64,000 nucleotides of DNA, taken from SHVZ01 sp041906305 (GTDB taxonomy: Bacteria > Pseudomonadota > Alphaproteobacteria > SHVZ01). Positions 39,433 through 48,329 of this stretch are shown one piece after another. A model generated the notes under the pieces. It did not search any database. It was not told the DNA's origin and was given only the letters and a program-made list of their open reading frames with translations. Within the stretch, counting starts at the first letter, position 1, and each line of letters begins with the position of its first letter. The position numbers were made by a program, and so were the translations under genes. The stretch is from contig JAYRJL010000003.1 of assembly GCA_041906305.1 (NCBI GenBank), positions 1-64,000 of the forward strand, written 5' to 3'.

Positions 39433-40134
39433 ATGCGTGTCCTTCTCGTCGAAGACGACTCCGCCACGGCGCGGTCCATCGAGCTCATGCTGCGGGGCGG
39501 CGGCTTCGTCGTCGACACCAGCGAGTTCGGCGAAGACGGCATCGAGGTCGGCAAGCTCTACGACTACGATATCATCCTCCTCGACCTCATGCTGCCGGAC
39601 ATCGACGGCTACGAGGTCCTGCGCCGGCTTCGCGCTCAGAAGGTGACGACGCCGATCCTGATCCTCTCCGGCCTCTCGGAGATGGACAACAAGATCAAGG
39701 GCCTCGGCTTCGGCGCCGACGACTACCTGACCAAGCCGTTCGACCGCCGCGAGCTGATCGCGCGCATCCAGGCGATCGTCCGCCGCTCCAAGGGCCACGC
39801 CGCCTCGGTGCTGAAGACCGGCCGCCTCACCGTCAACCTCGGCGCCCACACCGTGGAGATCGACGGCAAGCCCGTGCATCTCACCAGCAAGGAATACGGC
39901 ATCCTCGAGCTGCTCTCGCTCCGCAAGGGCACGACGCTGACCAAGGAGATGTTCCTGAACCATCTCTACGGCGGCATGGACGAGCCGGAGCCGAAGATCA
40001 TCGACGTCTTCATCTGCAAGCTTCGCAAGAAGATCTCGAAGGTCGCCAACGGCGACAACTTCATCGAGACGGTCTGGGGCCGGGGATACGTGCTGCGCGA
40101 CCCCTCCGAAACGAAGCAGGCCAAGGCGAGCTGA
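39433..40134 (+). CDS. ctrA: Cell cycle response regulator CtrA
   Basis: 233 residues. OmpR-type regulator: receiver with Asp51 (the same number as in Caulobacter) in IILLDLMLPDIDGYEVL, and a winged helix from about 125 ending with IIDVFICKLRKKISK and VWGRGYVLRD, the CtrA recognition helix. It controls flagellar, chemotaxis, division and motility genes; in Rhodospirillales it is usually not essential and governs motility. ChpT, its phosphate donor, is encoded at 47021-47665. A long terminator follows (40157-40190). Confidence 0.97.
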   Translation: MRVLLVEDDSATARSIELMLRGGGFVVDTSEFGEDGIEVGKLYDYDIILLDLMLPDIDGYEVLRRLRAQKVTTPILILSGLSEMDNKIKGLGFGADDYLTKPFDRRELIARIQAIVRRSKGHAASVLKTGRLTVNLGAHTVEIDGKPVHLTSKEYGILELLSLRKGTTLTKEMFLNHLYGGMDEPEPKIIDVFICKLRKKISKVANGDNFIETVWGRGYVLRDPSETKQAKAS

Positions 40135-40156
40135 CACCCGCTCGCAGCGCCCGAGA

Positions 40157-40190
40157 AAAAGCCCTCCCGGCGCCGCCGCGGAGGGCTTTT
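40157..40190. terminator. Bidirectional terminator after ctrA
   Basis: AAAAGCCCTCC, 12-base GC loop, GGAGGGCTTTT. T tracts on both strands serve ctrA and the convergent oxidoreductase gene (stop at 40194). Confidence 0.88.
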
Positions 40191-40193
40191 CGT

Positions 40194-41240
40194 TTAAGGG
40201 CCTGTTGGAGCCCCGACCGTCTCCCAGCCGCCGCTCTTCGCCGAGACGGCGATGGCATCGAGCGCGAGAACGATGTCGATCGACTCGGCCTCGCTGGCGC
40301 CGTTCCAGTGGGACGAACCCTGGCGCACCATGCGCGCGAAGCTCTCGGCCTCGGCGCGGAAGCCGTTCACGCCTTCGACTTCCAGCGTCTCCAGTGGCAC
40401 CGTTCCGGCAGTGCCTCGCCGGATCTGCAGCGACAACTTTCCGCTGGGACCGTGGTTCAGATAGCTCGTCTCGATCACGCCCTTTTCGCCGACGATGACC
40501 GCCGAACGGTGGAAGGCGCCCGACATGCAGCAGGAGACCTGTGCTCGCGCGCCCGACGGGAACTCGGCAGTCGCGGCGATCACCTGGTCGACGCCGCTCG
40601 CGGCCCACTTCGCGCTGGCATGCACCCGTGTCGGACGCTCTCCGGTGGCAATCCGTGCCAAGCTCATGGAATAGGTGCCGGCGTCGCGCAGGCCACCGCC
40701 GCCGCGGGCCGGGTTGAGCCGGATGTTGGCGGGGTCGCCGAGCGGCGCACCCTCGGGCGTCGTCAGCGAGAAGCCGAACATCGCGGTGACCAGCTGAACG
40801 CTCCCGATCTCGGCCAGCAGCTCGCGCATGCGCAGCGTCTGCGGCTGTGACATGTAGGGGTAGGCCTCGACCAGGTGGACGCCGTGGGTGCGAGCGGCGG
40901 CGAACATGGCGCGCGCCTCGGCGCCGGTCATCGCCAGGGGCTTCTCGCACAGCACGTGCTTGCCCGCGGCAGCGGCCTTGATCGCCCACGCCGCGTGCAG
41001 GTCGTTGGGAAGCGGGATGTAGATCGCCTCGATCGCCGGATCGGCGAGCAGCGCCTCGTAGGACCCGAGAGACCGAGGGATCGACTCCGACCTGGCGAAC
41101 TCCGCCGCCTTCGCGGCGTCGCGGCTGGCGACGGCCTCCACCCTGACGAGCGACGACCCGGCGACGCCACGGGTGAACAGGCGGGCGATGTTGGCGGCAC
41201 CGAGAATGCCGAGACGTAAAGGATTCTGATCTGCGCTCAC
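40194..41240 (-). CDS. Gfo/Idh/MocA family oxidoreductase
   Basis: 348 residues. N-terminal Rossmann fold LRLGILGAANIARLF (GxGxxx type), then HVLCEKPLAMTGAEA near 95 (the EKP motif with the catalytic Lys) and a C-terminal alpha/beta domain with YSMSLAR. Uses NAD(P) to oxidise or reduce a sugar or cyclitol derivative; the substrate is not readable. It interrupts the ctrA-che block and has no evident link to motility, so it is probably an insertion into that block. Confidence 0.9.
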   Translation of the reverse strand: MSADQNPLRLGILGAANIARLFTRGVAGSSLVRVEAVASRDAAKAAEFARSESIPRSLGSYEALLADPAIEAIYIPLPNDLHAAWAIKAAAAGKHVLCEKPLAMTGAEARAMFAAARTHGVHLVEAYPYMSQPQTLRMRELLAEIGSVQLVTAMFGFSLTTPEGAPLGDPANIRLNPARGGGGLRDAGTYSMSLARIATGERPTRVHASAKWAASGVDQVIAATAEFPSGARAQVSCCMSGAFHRSAVIVGEKGVIETSYLNHGPSGKLSLQIRRGTAGTVPLETLEVEGVNGFRAEAESFARMVRQGSSHWNGASEAESIDIVLALDAIAVSAKSGGWETVGAPTGP

Positions 41241-41364
41241 GTTTGCCCTCTCGGACTCGCGGCGAAGGCAGACAGTGCCTTCCCGCTCCCTGGTCAGATC
41301 ATGGAGTGCTTTTCGCTCTCAGTCGATCTTCTCGCGAGCCGAAGCGGGGTCCACCCAACGACGA

Positions 41365-42258
41365 CTATCGTCGTCCCGCCATCGCCATGGGCGGCGTCGG
41401 CATCGCGATGGAGGCGAGCGGCATCATCGCCGGCATCGGCGCGGCCGTCGGCGCCAGGCGATAGATGCCGCGCTCACCCGGAACCGGTTCGAAGCGGTCG
41501 GTGACACCGAGCACGGTTTCCGCCCCGCCGAGGAAGAGCACGCCGTCGGGCGGCAGGCGGCGGGCGGCCTGCTCGAGCACGCGGGCCTTGGTCGCCTGGT
41601 CGAAATAGATCAGCACGTTCCGGCAGAAGATCACGTCGAAGGTCCCGAGCGGCGAGAGGTCGCTCAGCAGGTTGAACTCGCGGTACTTGACCATCGCGCG
41701 CAACCGCCCGTCGATCTGCCAGCGCTCGCCTTCCTGCCTGAAGTACTTGACCAGCATCTGCACCGGCAGGCCGCGCTGCACCTCGAACTGGCTGTAGGTC
41801 CCGGCCCGCGCGCGCTCGACCATCTGCGCGGAAAGGTCGGTTCCGACGATCTCGATGTTCCAGCCGTCGAGCTTGGTGCCCTCCTCGCAGAGCAGCATGG
41901 CGAGCGAGTAGGCTTCCTGGCCCGAGGAGCAGGCGGCGCTCCAGATGCGGAGGCTGCGCTTGGCGCTCCGCGTCTCGAGCAGGCGCGGCAGGACGACCTT
42001 CCGGAACTGCTCGAACGGCTTCACGTCTCGGAAGAACAGCGACTCGTTGGTGGTCATCGCCTCCACCGAGTCGGCGACGAGCTGGGCCGAGCGGGCCCGG
42101 AGCCCGCGCGCCAGGTCGTCGAGCCCCTTGAGGCCGTGCTTGCGCGCGACCGGCACCAGCCGGCTCTCCAGCAGGTAGGACTTGTCCGGCGTCAGCACGA
42201 GGCCCGAGCGGTCGTAGACCAGCTTGGCGATGAAGTCGAAATCGTCGGGGTTGATCAT
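41365..42258 (-). CDS. cheR: Chemotaxis protein methyltransferase CheR
   Basis: 297 residues. N-terminal helical domain (LVYDRSGLVLTPDKSYLLESRL) and SAM-binding C-terminal domain with WSAACSSGQEAYSLAMLL, EIVGTDLSAQMVERARAG and DVIFCRNVLIYFD. Methylates glutamates of chemoreceptors. The tail has an extra Pro/Ala/Met-rich region. ATG overlaps the cheB stop (ATGA at 42255-42258). Last gene of the cheA-W-Y-B-R operon. Confidence 0.96.
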   Translation of the reverse strand: MINPDDFDFIAKLVYDRSGLVLTPDKSYLLESRLVPVARKHGLKGLDDLARGLRARSAQLVADSVEAMTTNESLFFRDVKPFEQFRKVVLPRLLETRSAKRSLRIWSAACSSGQEAYSLAMLLCEEGTKLDGWNIEIVGTDLSAQMVERARAGTYSQFEVQRGLPVQMLVKYFRQEGERWQIDGRLRAMVKYREFNLLSDLSPLGTFDVIFCRNVLIYFDQATKARVLEQAARRLPPDGVLFLGGAETVLGVTDRFEPVPGERGIYRLAPTAAPMPAMMPLASIAMPTPPMAMAGRR

Positions 42259-43388
42259 CGCGCCGCTCCCTTGAGCGCGAGGCGCTGGATCTGGGGACCG
42301 ATCTCGCCGAGCGGCAGGACGGCCGCGCAGAGACCGGCCGCGGCGACCGCGCCCGGCATGCCCCAGACGACGCTGGTCGCCTCGTCCTGGGCGATCAGGT
42401 TGGCGCCGGCGTCCACCAGCATCTGGCCGCCCTTGAGGCCGTCCTGGCCCATGCCGGTGAGAATCACGCCGAGCACGCGGCCGCCATACGCGCGAACGAT
42501 CGAGCGATACATGGGATCGACCGACGGCCGGCAGAAATTCTCGGGCGCGTCCTTGTTGAGACGGATGACGTTTCCGTCGGCACGCGCCTCGACCACCATG
42601 TGGTGGTCGCCGGGGGCGACATAGATGCGGCCCTTCTGGATCGGCTCGCCGTCCTGCCCCTCGCGCGCCAGGCGTCCGCTGGCGCGGCTCAGGTGCTCGG
42701 CGAGGATCGTCGTGAAGGTCGGCGGCATGTGCTGGGTGATCAGGATCGGCTGCTGCAGCTCGGGCGGCAGCGCCGCGAGCGCCTTGAACAAGGCTTGAGG
42801 GCCGCCGGTGGAGCTGCCGATCGCGATGACGTCGATCGGGCCCGTCGTCATCGTCCGGAGCCGGACGGGGGCGGAGACCTTCACCGGCCGGGCGGCCGGT
42901 ACCGCGACGGGACGCGCCTCCATCGGCTTCGGCGCGATGCCGAGCCGGCGGCGCGCCTCGCCCAGCGCCTTGATCTTGGCGACGAGCTCCCGCTTGAAGT
43001 CGCCCGCCTGGTTGATCGCCGAGGCGCTGGACGGCTTCGGGATCGTGTCCTTGGCGCCCGCGGCCAGCGCCTTCAGGCTGATGTCGGCATTCCGCATCGT
43101 CAGCGACGAGGCGATGATCACCTGGAGGTTGGGATCGGCCCGCATCAGCTCCGGCAAGGCGGTCATCCCGTCCATGCGAGGCATCTCGAGATCGAGCACC
43201 AGGACCTCGACATTGCCCAGGCGCTCCACCGAGCGCACGGCCATCTGCCCGTCACCGACCGAGGCGACGACGGCGATTTCGGGATCGGACTCGAGCATGC
43301 GGGTCAGCAGCCCGCGCACGACCGCGGAGTCGTCCGCCAGCATCACCCGGATGGGCTCGGCCACCGCCTCTTTCAGGAGAGCCGTCAT
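42255..43388 (-). CDS. cheB: Chemotaxis response regulator protein-glutamate methylesterase CheB
   Basis: 377 residues. Receiver (1-130) with phospho-acceptor Asp66 in LVLDLEMPRMDG, linker 130-190, then the methylesterase domain: IGSSTGGPQALF (catalytic Ser), ITQHMPPTFT (His) and LTGMGQDGLKG (Asp). Removes methyl groups from, or deamidates, chemoreceptors when phosphorylated by CheA. Overlaps cheY (ATGA at 43385-43388) and cheR, so the three are translationally coupled. Confidence 0.96.
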   Translation of the reverse strand: MTALLKEAVAEPIRVMLADDSAVVRGLLTRMLESDPEIAVVASVGDGQMAVRSVERLGNVEVLVLDLEMPRMDGMTALPELMRADPNLQVIIASSLTMRNADISLKALAAGAKDTIPKPSSASAINQAGDFKRELVAKIKALGEARRRLGIAPKPMEARPVAVPAARPVKVSAPVRLRTMTTGPIDVIAIGSSTGGPQALFKALAALPPELQQPILITQHMPPTFTTILAEHLSRASGRLAREGQDGEPIQKGRIYVAPGDHHMVVEARADGNVIRLNKDAPENFCRPSVDPMYRSIVRAYGGRVLGVILTGMGQDGLKGGQMLVDAGANLIAQDEATSVVWGMPGAVAAAGLCAAVLPLGEIGPQIQRLALKGAAR

Positions 43389-43756
43389 CCCTCGATGAGG
43401 CCCAGCTGGTCGAGCTTGGTCTGAAGGATCTCGGAATCGAAGGGCTTCATGATGTATTCGTCGGCGCCGGCGTCGAGCGCCTGGCGGATATGCGCGATGT
43501 CGTTCTCGGTAGTGCAGAACAGCACCTGCGGCGCCTTGCCTCCGTCCATGCCGCGCAGCTCCCGGATGAACTCGAGCCCGCTCATCACCGGCATGTGCCA
43601 GTCGAGCAGGATCGCGTCCGGCATGGCGCGCGAGCAGGACTCGATCGCCTCTCGGCCGTTGACCGCCTCCCGGGTGACGAACTTGAGCTCGCCAAGGATG
43701 CGGCGCGCGACCATGCGGACCACGGTCGAGTCGTCGACGATCAGGAAGGTCTTCAT
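43385..43756 (-). CDS. cheY: Chemotaxis response regulator CheY
   Basis: 123 residues, a single receiver domain. Phospho-acceptor Asp52 (LLDWHMPVMSG), acidic pair Asp8-Asp9, Thr82 region FCTTEND and Lys104 region MKPF. Either binds the flagellar switch or serves as a phosphate sink. ATG 43754-43756 with GAGAGG upstream; a longer open frame reaches into cheW but has no support. Confidence 0.95.
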   Translation of the reverse strand: MKTFLIVDDSTVVRMVARRILGELKFVTREAVNGREAIESCSRAMPDAILLDWHMPVMSGLEFIRELRGMDGGKAPQVLFCTTENDIAHIRQALDAGADEYIMKPFDSEILQTKLDQLGLIEG

Positions 43757-43770
43757 CTTGGGCGCCTCTC

Positions 43771-44256
43771 TCAGGCGGCTTCCGCCCGGCTGCCGATGGC
43801 GAGCAGGCGGGAGACGTCCAGCACGACCAGGAGCTGGCCGTTGAGCCGGTAGATTCCGGTCGAGTTCTCGCGCCACTGCGGATCCATGGTCGGCGGATGG
43901 CGCTCGTAGTCCGCCTCGGAGAGCGTCAGCACCTCGCCGACCGCATCGACGAGCAGGCTGTAGAGCTCGCCGTCCTCCTCGACGACCACGCTCATCGGCG
44001 ATGAGCCTGCGGGGCGCGGCCCCATGCCGAGGCGGCGGCGGACGTCGATCGCCGTGACGATGCGTCCGCGGAGATTGAGCGAGCCCGCCACCTCGGCCGG
44101 GGCAAGCGGGATACGGGTGATGCGCTGGACGCCCAGCACGTCGTGGACCAGCAGAACCGGGATGCCGAAGGACTGGCCGTCGATGGTGATGGTGACGAAC
44201 TGGCGCGTCTCGGCCTTGGCGGCGGAGGTCTGCTTGCGGAGGGCGATCTCATTCAT
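43771..44256 (-). CDS. cheW: Chemotaxis coupling protein CheW
   Basis: 161 residues, single CheW (SH3-like) domain: RQFVTITIDGQSFGIPVLLVHDVLG, SLNLRGRIVTAIDVRRRLG and LLVDAVGEVLTL. Links receptors to CheA. Lies 14 bases before cheY and 15 bases after cheA on the same strand. Tail rich in Ala/Arg. Confidence 0.96.
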   Translation of the reverse strand: MNEIALRKQTSAAKAETRQFVTITIDGQSFGIPVLLVHDVLGVQRITRIPLAPAEVAGSLNLRGRIVTAIDVRRRLGMGPRPAGSSPMSVVVEEDGELYSLLVDAVGEVLTLSEADYERHPPTMDPQWRENSTGIYRLNGQLLVVLDVSRLLAIGSRAEAA

Positions 44257-44271
44257 GGCGATGTTCCTCGG

Positions 44272-46890
44272 TCACGAGGCCTGGGCGAGGGTCTGGGACA
44301 GCGACTTGAGCAGCGTGTCGCGGTCGAACTTGGCGACGTAGTCGCTGAAGCCGACGACGCGCCCGCGATCGAGGTCGCCGGGCGAGGTACGCGAGGTGAG
44401 CGCCACCATCGGCTTGTCGCGCCAGCGGCCGTGGCTGCGGACCGCTTCGGCGAAGGCGAAGCCGTCTGTGCCCGGCATCTCGATGTCGGAGACGATCACG
44501 TCGACGTCGACCCCGGCCTCCTGCATCTGCAGGGCCTGATCGGCAGATTCCGCCGCCGTCACCTCGTAGCCCGCGACCGAGAGCAGCGGCGTCAGCATGT
44601 TGCGGAAGAACGGGCTGTCGTCGACGACGAGCACGCGCTTCGGCTTCTCGGCGGCCTGGGTCCGTCCCGAACCGAACCAGTCGCCGAAGGCTTGCGAGAG
44701 ATAGTGCCCCGCGTCGATGACGTCGGTCGCCTTGCCGCCGATGATGGCACTGCCCATGAGGCCCGGCTGCTCGCCGGTGAGCTGGACGTCGATGCGATCC
44801 TCGACGATGTCGACGATCTCCTCGACCAGGAGGCCCATGGAACGATCGTCGTCGGAGAAGACGAGGATCGGCTGCCGCCCGGTCTTCGGCAGCTCGCGAC
44901 CACTGTCGATCGGCACCAGCGGCATCAGCTTGCCGCGATACTGGATCAACGGCCGGCCGGCGGTGTACTCGACCTTCTCCAGGTCGATCTCCTCGAGGCG
45001 GGCGACCAGCGACAGCGGCACGGCCATCGGGCTGCGTCCGCCGGCACGGAACACCAGGAGTGCGGTCTTCTCGCCGGCGGCGAGGCCCATCTGGTTCTGC
45101 GCATCGGCGGCCGTCGGCGCATCGGCCCCCGACGCCTCGCCCGACGCGGCCGCGATGCCGTTGGGATCGAGGATCATGATCACGCTGCCGTCGCCGAGGA
45201 TCGTGTTTCCGGAGAACAGCGTCACGTGGCGCAGGATCGGCGCCACCGGCTTCACCACGATCTCCTCGGTGTCGAATACCCGGTCGACCAGGATGCCGAA
45301 GGAGTAGGTGCCGACCTGGGCGACGATGATGAAGGTCTCGTCCGACGAGGTGCCTTCGGCGCGATCGAGCTTCAGGAGCCTCTCGAGACTGATCAGCGGC
45401 AGCAGGCGATTGCGCAGGCGCAGCACCGGCGTCCCGTGGATGCGTTCGATCGCGTGCTCGGAGTTGGACGAGGCCCGCACCAGCTCGATCACGCTGATCT
45501 GCGGGATGGCGAAGCGCTCGCCGCAGCTCTCGACGATCAGCGCCGAGACGATCGCCAGCGTCAGCGGGATCTTGATGACGAAGGTCGAGCCCTTGCCGGG
45601 CTTGGAGAAGAATTCGATGGCGCCGCCGATCTTCTCGATGTTGGTCCGCACCACGTCCATGCCGACGCCGCGGCCGGAGACCGCCGTCACCTTCTGCGCC
45701 GTCGAGAATCCCGCCTTGAAGATGAACTGGTAGATCTGCTGCTCGGACATCTGGTCGAGCTCGGCATCGGTGGCGATTCCGTTCTGGACCGCCTTCGCGC
45801 GGATGCGGGAGATGTCGAGGCCTTTCCCGTCGTCCGAGACCTCGATCAGGATATGCCCGCCTTCGTGATAGGCGTTGAGCGTGACTTTGCCGATCTCGGG
45901 CTTGCCGGCTGCCGCGCGCTCCTTCGGCATCTCGATGCCATGGTCGGCGGAGTTCCGGACCATGTGGGTCAGCGGATCCTTGATCAGCTCGAGCACCTGG
46001 CGGTCGAGCTCGGTGTCGGCTCCCAGCATGACCAGGTCGATCTTCTTGCCGAGATCGTGGCTGAGATCGCGGATCAGCCGCGGCAGCTTCGACCAGGCAT
46101 TGCCGATCGGCTGCATGCGCGTCTTCATGACGCCTTCCTGCAGCTCGGACGTGATCTGCGACAGCCGCTGCAGCGGCACGGTGAACTCGCTGTCCTTGTG
46201 GCGGCGGGCGATCTGCAGAAGCTGGTTGCGCGTCAGCACCAGCTCCGAGACCGTCGTCATGAGGCTCTCGAGAAGGTTGACCGAGACACGGATCGACTGG
46301 GCGGCGACGGCCGACTCCTTGGCGGCGCCGTCTTCGATCGGCGCGATCGCCTGCGGCGGCGGCTTCGGCTTTTCGATCTCGGTCTTCGACACCTCGATCT
46401 CGACAACCGCGGCGACCGGCTCGGGAGCGGCGACGGCGGCCACCTCCTCGACGACGACCGTCTCGACGACCGCCTCTTCGACGGCAACGGGCGCCGGCGC
46501 GGCGCTTGCGACCTTGCCCTCGGCCCAGGCGTCGAGCAGGTCGATGAGCTCGGCGTCGTCGCCGGCAGGTTCGGCCTCGGTCTGCTCGAGCACCGCGAGG
46601 ATCGACTTGATGGCGTCCAGCGAACGCAGGATCAGCGTGACCGCATCCGGCGTCACCTCGAGCGCACCGTCGCGGAACTTGCCGAGCACGTTCTCGGAGG
46701 CGTGTGCGACCTTCTCCAGGCGCGGCAGCCCCAGGAACCCGCAGGTGCCCTTCACCGTGTGCATCAGCCGGAAGATGCTGCTGAGGAGATCCCGGTCGTT
46801 CGGATTCTGCTCGAGCTTCACCAGCTCGAGGTCGAGCACCGAGAGATTCTCGGAAGTCTCCGTGAGGAATTCGCGAAGCAGATCGTCCAT
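44272..46890 (-). CDS. cheA: Hybrid chemotaxis kinase CheA with two CheW domains and a receiver
   Basis: 872 residues. Hpt domain with His44 (LMHTVKGTCGF), acidic/Ala-Pro linker about 110-200, dimerisation helices, HATPase (HMVRNSADHGIE, DDGKGLD, GRGVGMDVV), CheW domain from about 475, a second CheW-like domain (about 610-730, starting near AGEKTALLVFRAGG) and a C-terminal receiver with VSDIEMPGTDGF as phosphorylation site (about 750-870). The duplicated CheW part and C-terminal receiver are known from some Rhodospirillales and cyst/motility systems. First gene of the che operon; a CtrA-like site (46978) and a GTAAC repeat lie upstream. Confidence 0.96.
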   Translation of the reverse strand: MDDLLREFLTETSENLSVLDLELVKLEQNPNDRDLLSSIFRLMHTVKGTCGFLGLPRLEKVAHASENVLGKFRDGALEVTPDAVTLILRSLDAIKSILAVLEQTEAEPAGDDAELIDLLDAWAEGKVASAAPAPVAVEEAVVETVVVEEVAAVAAPEPVAAVVEIEVSKTEIEKPKPPPQAIAPIEDGAAKESAVAAQSIRVSVNLLESLMTTVSELVLTRNQLLQIARRHKDSEFTVPLQRLSQITSELQEGVMKTRMQPIGNAWSKLPRLIRDLSHDLGKKIDLVMLGADTELDRQVLELIKDPLTHMVRNSADHGIEMPKERAAAGKPEIGKVTLNAYHEGGHILIEVSDDGKGLDISRIRAKAVQNGIATDAELDQMSEQQIYQFIFKAGFSTAQKVTAVSGRGVGMDVVRTNIEKIGGAIEFFSKPGKGSTFVIKIPLTLAIVSALIVESCGERFAIPQISVIELVRASSNSEHAIERIHGTPVLRLRNRLLPLISLERLLKLDRAEGTSSDETFIIVAQVGTYSFGILVDRVFDTEEIVVKPVAPILRHVTLFSGNTILGDGSVIMILDPNGIAAASGEASGADAPTAADAQNQMGLAAGEKTALLVFRAGGRSPMAVPLSLVARLEEIDLEKVEYTAGRPLIQYRGKLMPLVPIDSGRELPKTGRQPILVFSDDDRSMGLLVEEIVDIVEDRIDVQLTGEQPGLMGSAIIGGKATDVIDAGHYLSQAFGDWFGSGRTQAAEKPKRVLVVDDSPFFRNMLTPLLSVAGYEVTAAESADQALQMQEAGVDVDVIVSDIEMPGTDGFAFAEAVRSHGRWRDKPMVALTSRTSPGDLDRGRVVGFSDYVAKFDRDTLLKSLSQTLAQAS

Positions 46891-46977
46891 CGTCGCCGTC
46901 CGTGGTTCGCCGCCGGAAGTGTGCGGCTGGGGATGGGGGAACGAGCCCCCGGCAACGCGGAAGATGACCTCCGAAGT

Positions 46978-46992
46978 TTAATATTGGGTAAA
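46978..46992. promoter_or_regulatory. CtrA-like site (one mismatch) upstream of cheA
   Basis: TTAA-TATTGGG-TAAA, reverse complement TTTA-N7-TTAA, fits the CtrA box with one change. It is about 90 bases before the cheA start, between chpT and cheA. Confidence 0.35.
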
Positions 46993-47003
46993 GCGGCGAC
47001 GCC

Positions 47004-47019
47004 GGTTACGAGCCGTTAC
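47004..47019. promoter_or_regulatory. GTTAC direct repeat upstream of cheA
   Basis: GGTTACGAGCCGTTAC, almost identical to the reverse complement of 2169-2184. Located in the chpT-cheA gap. Confidence 0.25.
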
Positions 47020-47020
47020 A

Positions 47021-47665
47021 TCACGAATGCCGGGTCCGTAGAACGACGCGATCGGCAGCGACATCGAATGCGAGATCCGCGCCGACTTCCCGGGCAAGCC
47101 TCGCGGCATAGGCTGCCCCCACGCTCTTGGCTTCGATGGCCTCCGGTTCCGGTGTCCTGCCGGCTTTGAAGGCGGCCAGGATCGCTTCCGACGAGGCCTC
47201 GATGCGGGCGCCGGCACCGCTCGCCGTCACCACGGCACCCGAGGGCGACTCCACCGCGACCGAGACCGTCCCGCCCCGCGGCAGCGATTCCGCTGCCAGC
47301 GAGACCAGGGCGAGCACCAGCTTGAGACCGCTCCGCGGCAGGCCGGTCGACGCGTCCTCGGGCCGCGACGGCCAGTCGAGCGCGACCTTGCCACCGGCGA
47401 GGAAACCTTCGGTCAGGCCGCGTACATCCAGGATGCTCTGGCCTTCGTCGTGTCCGGCGAAGCCGTAGGCAACGCGGAAGAACGCGACCCGCTTCATCGC
47501 CCGCTCCGCCGAGGAGGCGACCAGGTCGAGCGCGTCCTTCTGCATCGTGTCGCAGAATTCCGACAGCAGCTCGACGCCGTTGGCGACGGCGCCGATCGGG
47601 TTCACCAGATCGTGGCAGAGGCGGGAAGCCAGCATCTCTGCCAGCTTGAGGTCGAAGGCGCTCAT
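47021..47665 (-). CDS. chpT: Histidine phosphotransferase ChpT
   Basis: 214 residues. Opening LKLAEMLASRLCHDLVNPIGAVANGVELL carries the phosphorylatable His (CHDLVNP) of ChpT; the C-terminal half is a degenerate HATPase-like fold without ATP motifs. ChpT passes phosphate from CckA to CtrA and CpdR. ATG at 47663-47665. The arrangement chpT-cheA, with ctrA and fliI nearby, ties the CtrA phosphorelay to motility genes. cckA is not in the window. Confidence 0.93.
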   Translation of the reverse strand: MSAFDLKLAEMLASRLCHDLVNPIGAVANGVELLSEFCDTMQKDALDLVASSAERAMKRVAFFRVAYGFAGHDEGQSILDVRGLTEGFLAGGKVALDWPSRPEDASTGLPRSGLKLVLALVSLAAESLPRGGTVSVAVESPSGAVVTASGAGARIEASSEAILAAFKAGRTPEPEAIEAKSVGAAYAARLAREVGADLAFDVAADRVVLRTRHS

Positions 47666-47729
47666 CGGTGGCTCGTCTCCTCTCGGGCACGATCCTATAT
47701 TAGGTGGGGATTCGATAGGAGCCGTCCCG

Positions 47730-47906
47730 ATGCCCGCGGAATTCGCCCCAGGAGTCCTCGTCCGCCACCCGGACCGTCCGGACTGGGGACTGGGCCAGGT
47801 CCAGTCGGCAATCGGCAACCGGATCACCGTCAACTTCGAGAACGCCGGCAAGCTCCTGATCAACGCCGATGTCGTCTCTCTCGAAGAAATCGCCGAAGGA
47901 GAGTAG
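47730..47906 (+). CDS. DUF3553 domain protein
   Basis: 58 residues, a small beta-rich domain: FAPGVLVRHPDRPDWGLGQVQSAIGNRITVNFENAGKLLI resembles the CarD/UvrD-tudor type fold seen in DUF3553. AGGAG lies seven bases before the ATG. Possibly a nucleic-acid or RNA-polymerase contact domain, unproven. Divergent from chpT; its stop is one base before the next gene's TTG start region. Confidence 0.85.
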   Translation: MPAEFAPGVLVRHPDRPDWGLGQVQSAIGNRITVNFENAGKLLINADVVSLEEIAEGE

Positions 47907-47907
47907 A

Positions 47908-48327
47908 TTGGCGGCGATGATTCGCGCCTTCGTCCTCGCCGTCGCCGTATTCGGCGCGCCGTCGCTCGCGGCGATCACCGTGCCGTCCATGGCCTTCGCC
48001 CAGTCGAAGGACGCGGAAAAGGACAAGAAGGCGAAGGAGAAGCAGCGCGGCGCCCCGGTCAAGAAGCAGGAGCCGGTGATCAGCCAGCTGCCCGCCATCA
48101 CCGACAATGCCCGCTGCCAGTCGGAAATCGCGGTCGCCGCCTTCAAGCGGCTGGGCGCGCTGTCGGTTCTGCTCTACATGCCGAGCGGGCTCGCCAATGC
48201 CGCCGCCGCCGGCAACACCGCCGCCTTCAGCTTCTGCGCGCAGAACCCGAAGGCCTGCGCCGACTCCGCCGAGAGCCTCCTGCCGAGGGTCGGCGAGCTG
48301 CCGCCGAGCTGCGATACCGGCGGCTGA
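47908..48327 (+). CDS. Small secreted protein of unknown function
   Basis: About 139 residues. A signal peptide (MIRAFVLAVAVFGAPSLAA..., cleavage near AFA-Q) is followed by a Lys-rich stretch and a C-terminal domain with four Cys (ARCQSEI, FSFCAQNPKACADS, PPSCDT). Two starts are possible: TTG 47908 has AAGGAGA six bases upstream, while ATG 47917 is 15 bases away from it. The TTG is preferred on spacing. No family recognised; the Cys pattern suggests disulfides in the periplasm. Confidence 0.65.
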   Translation: MAAMIRAFVLAVAVFGAPSLAAITVPSMAFAQSKDAEKDKKAKEKQRGAPVKKQEPVISQLPAITDNARCQSEIAVAAFKRLGALSVLLYMPSGLANAAAAGNTAAFSFCAQNPKACADSAESLLPRVGELPPSCDTGG

Positions 48328-48329
48328 CC

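Noticed and set aside
43757..43876. N-terminal extension of cheY into cheW
   Set aside because: Would be antisense-free but out of frame with cheW, and GAGAGG places the start at 43756.
44143..47169. 1008-codon open frame on the plus strand
   Set aside because: Antisense to cheA, rich in Arg/Asp/Leu/His, no domain and no ribosome site; a GC-rich shadow frame.
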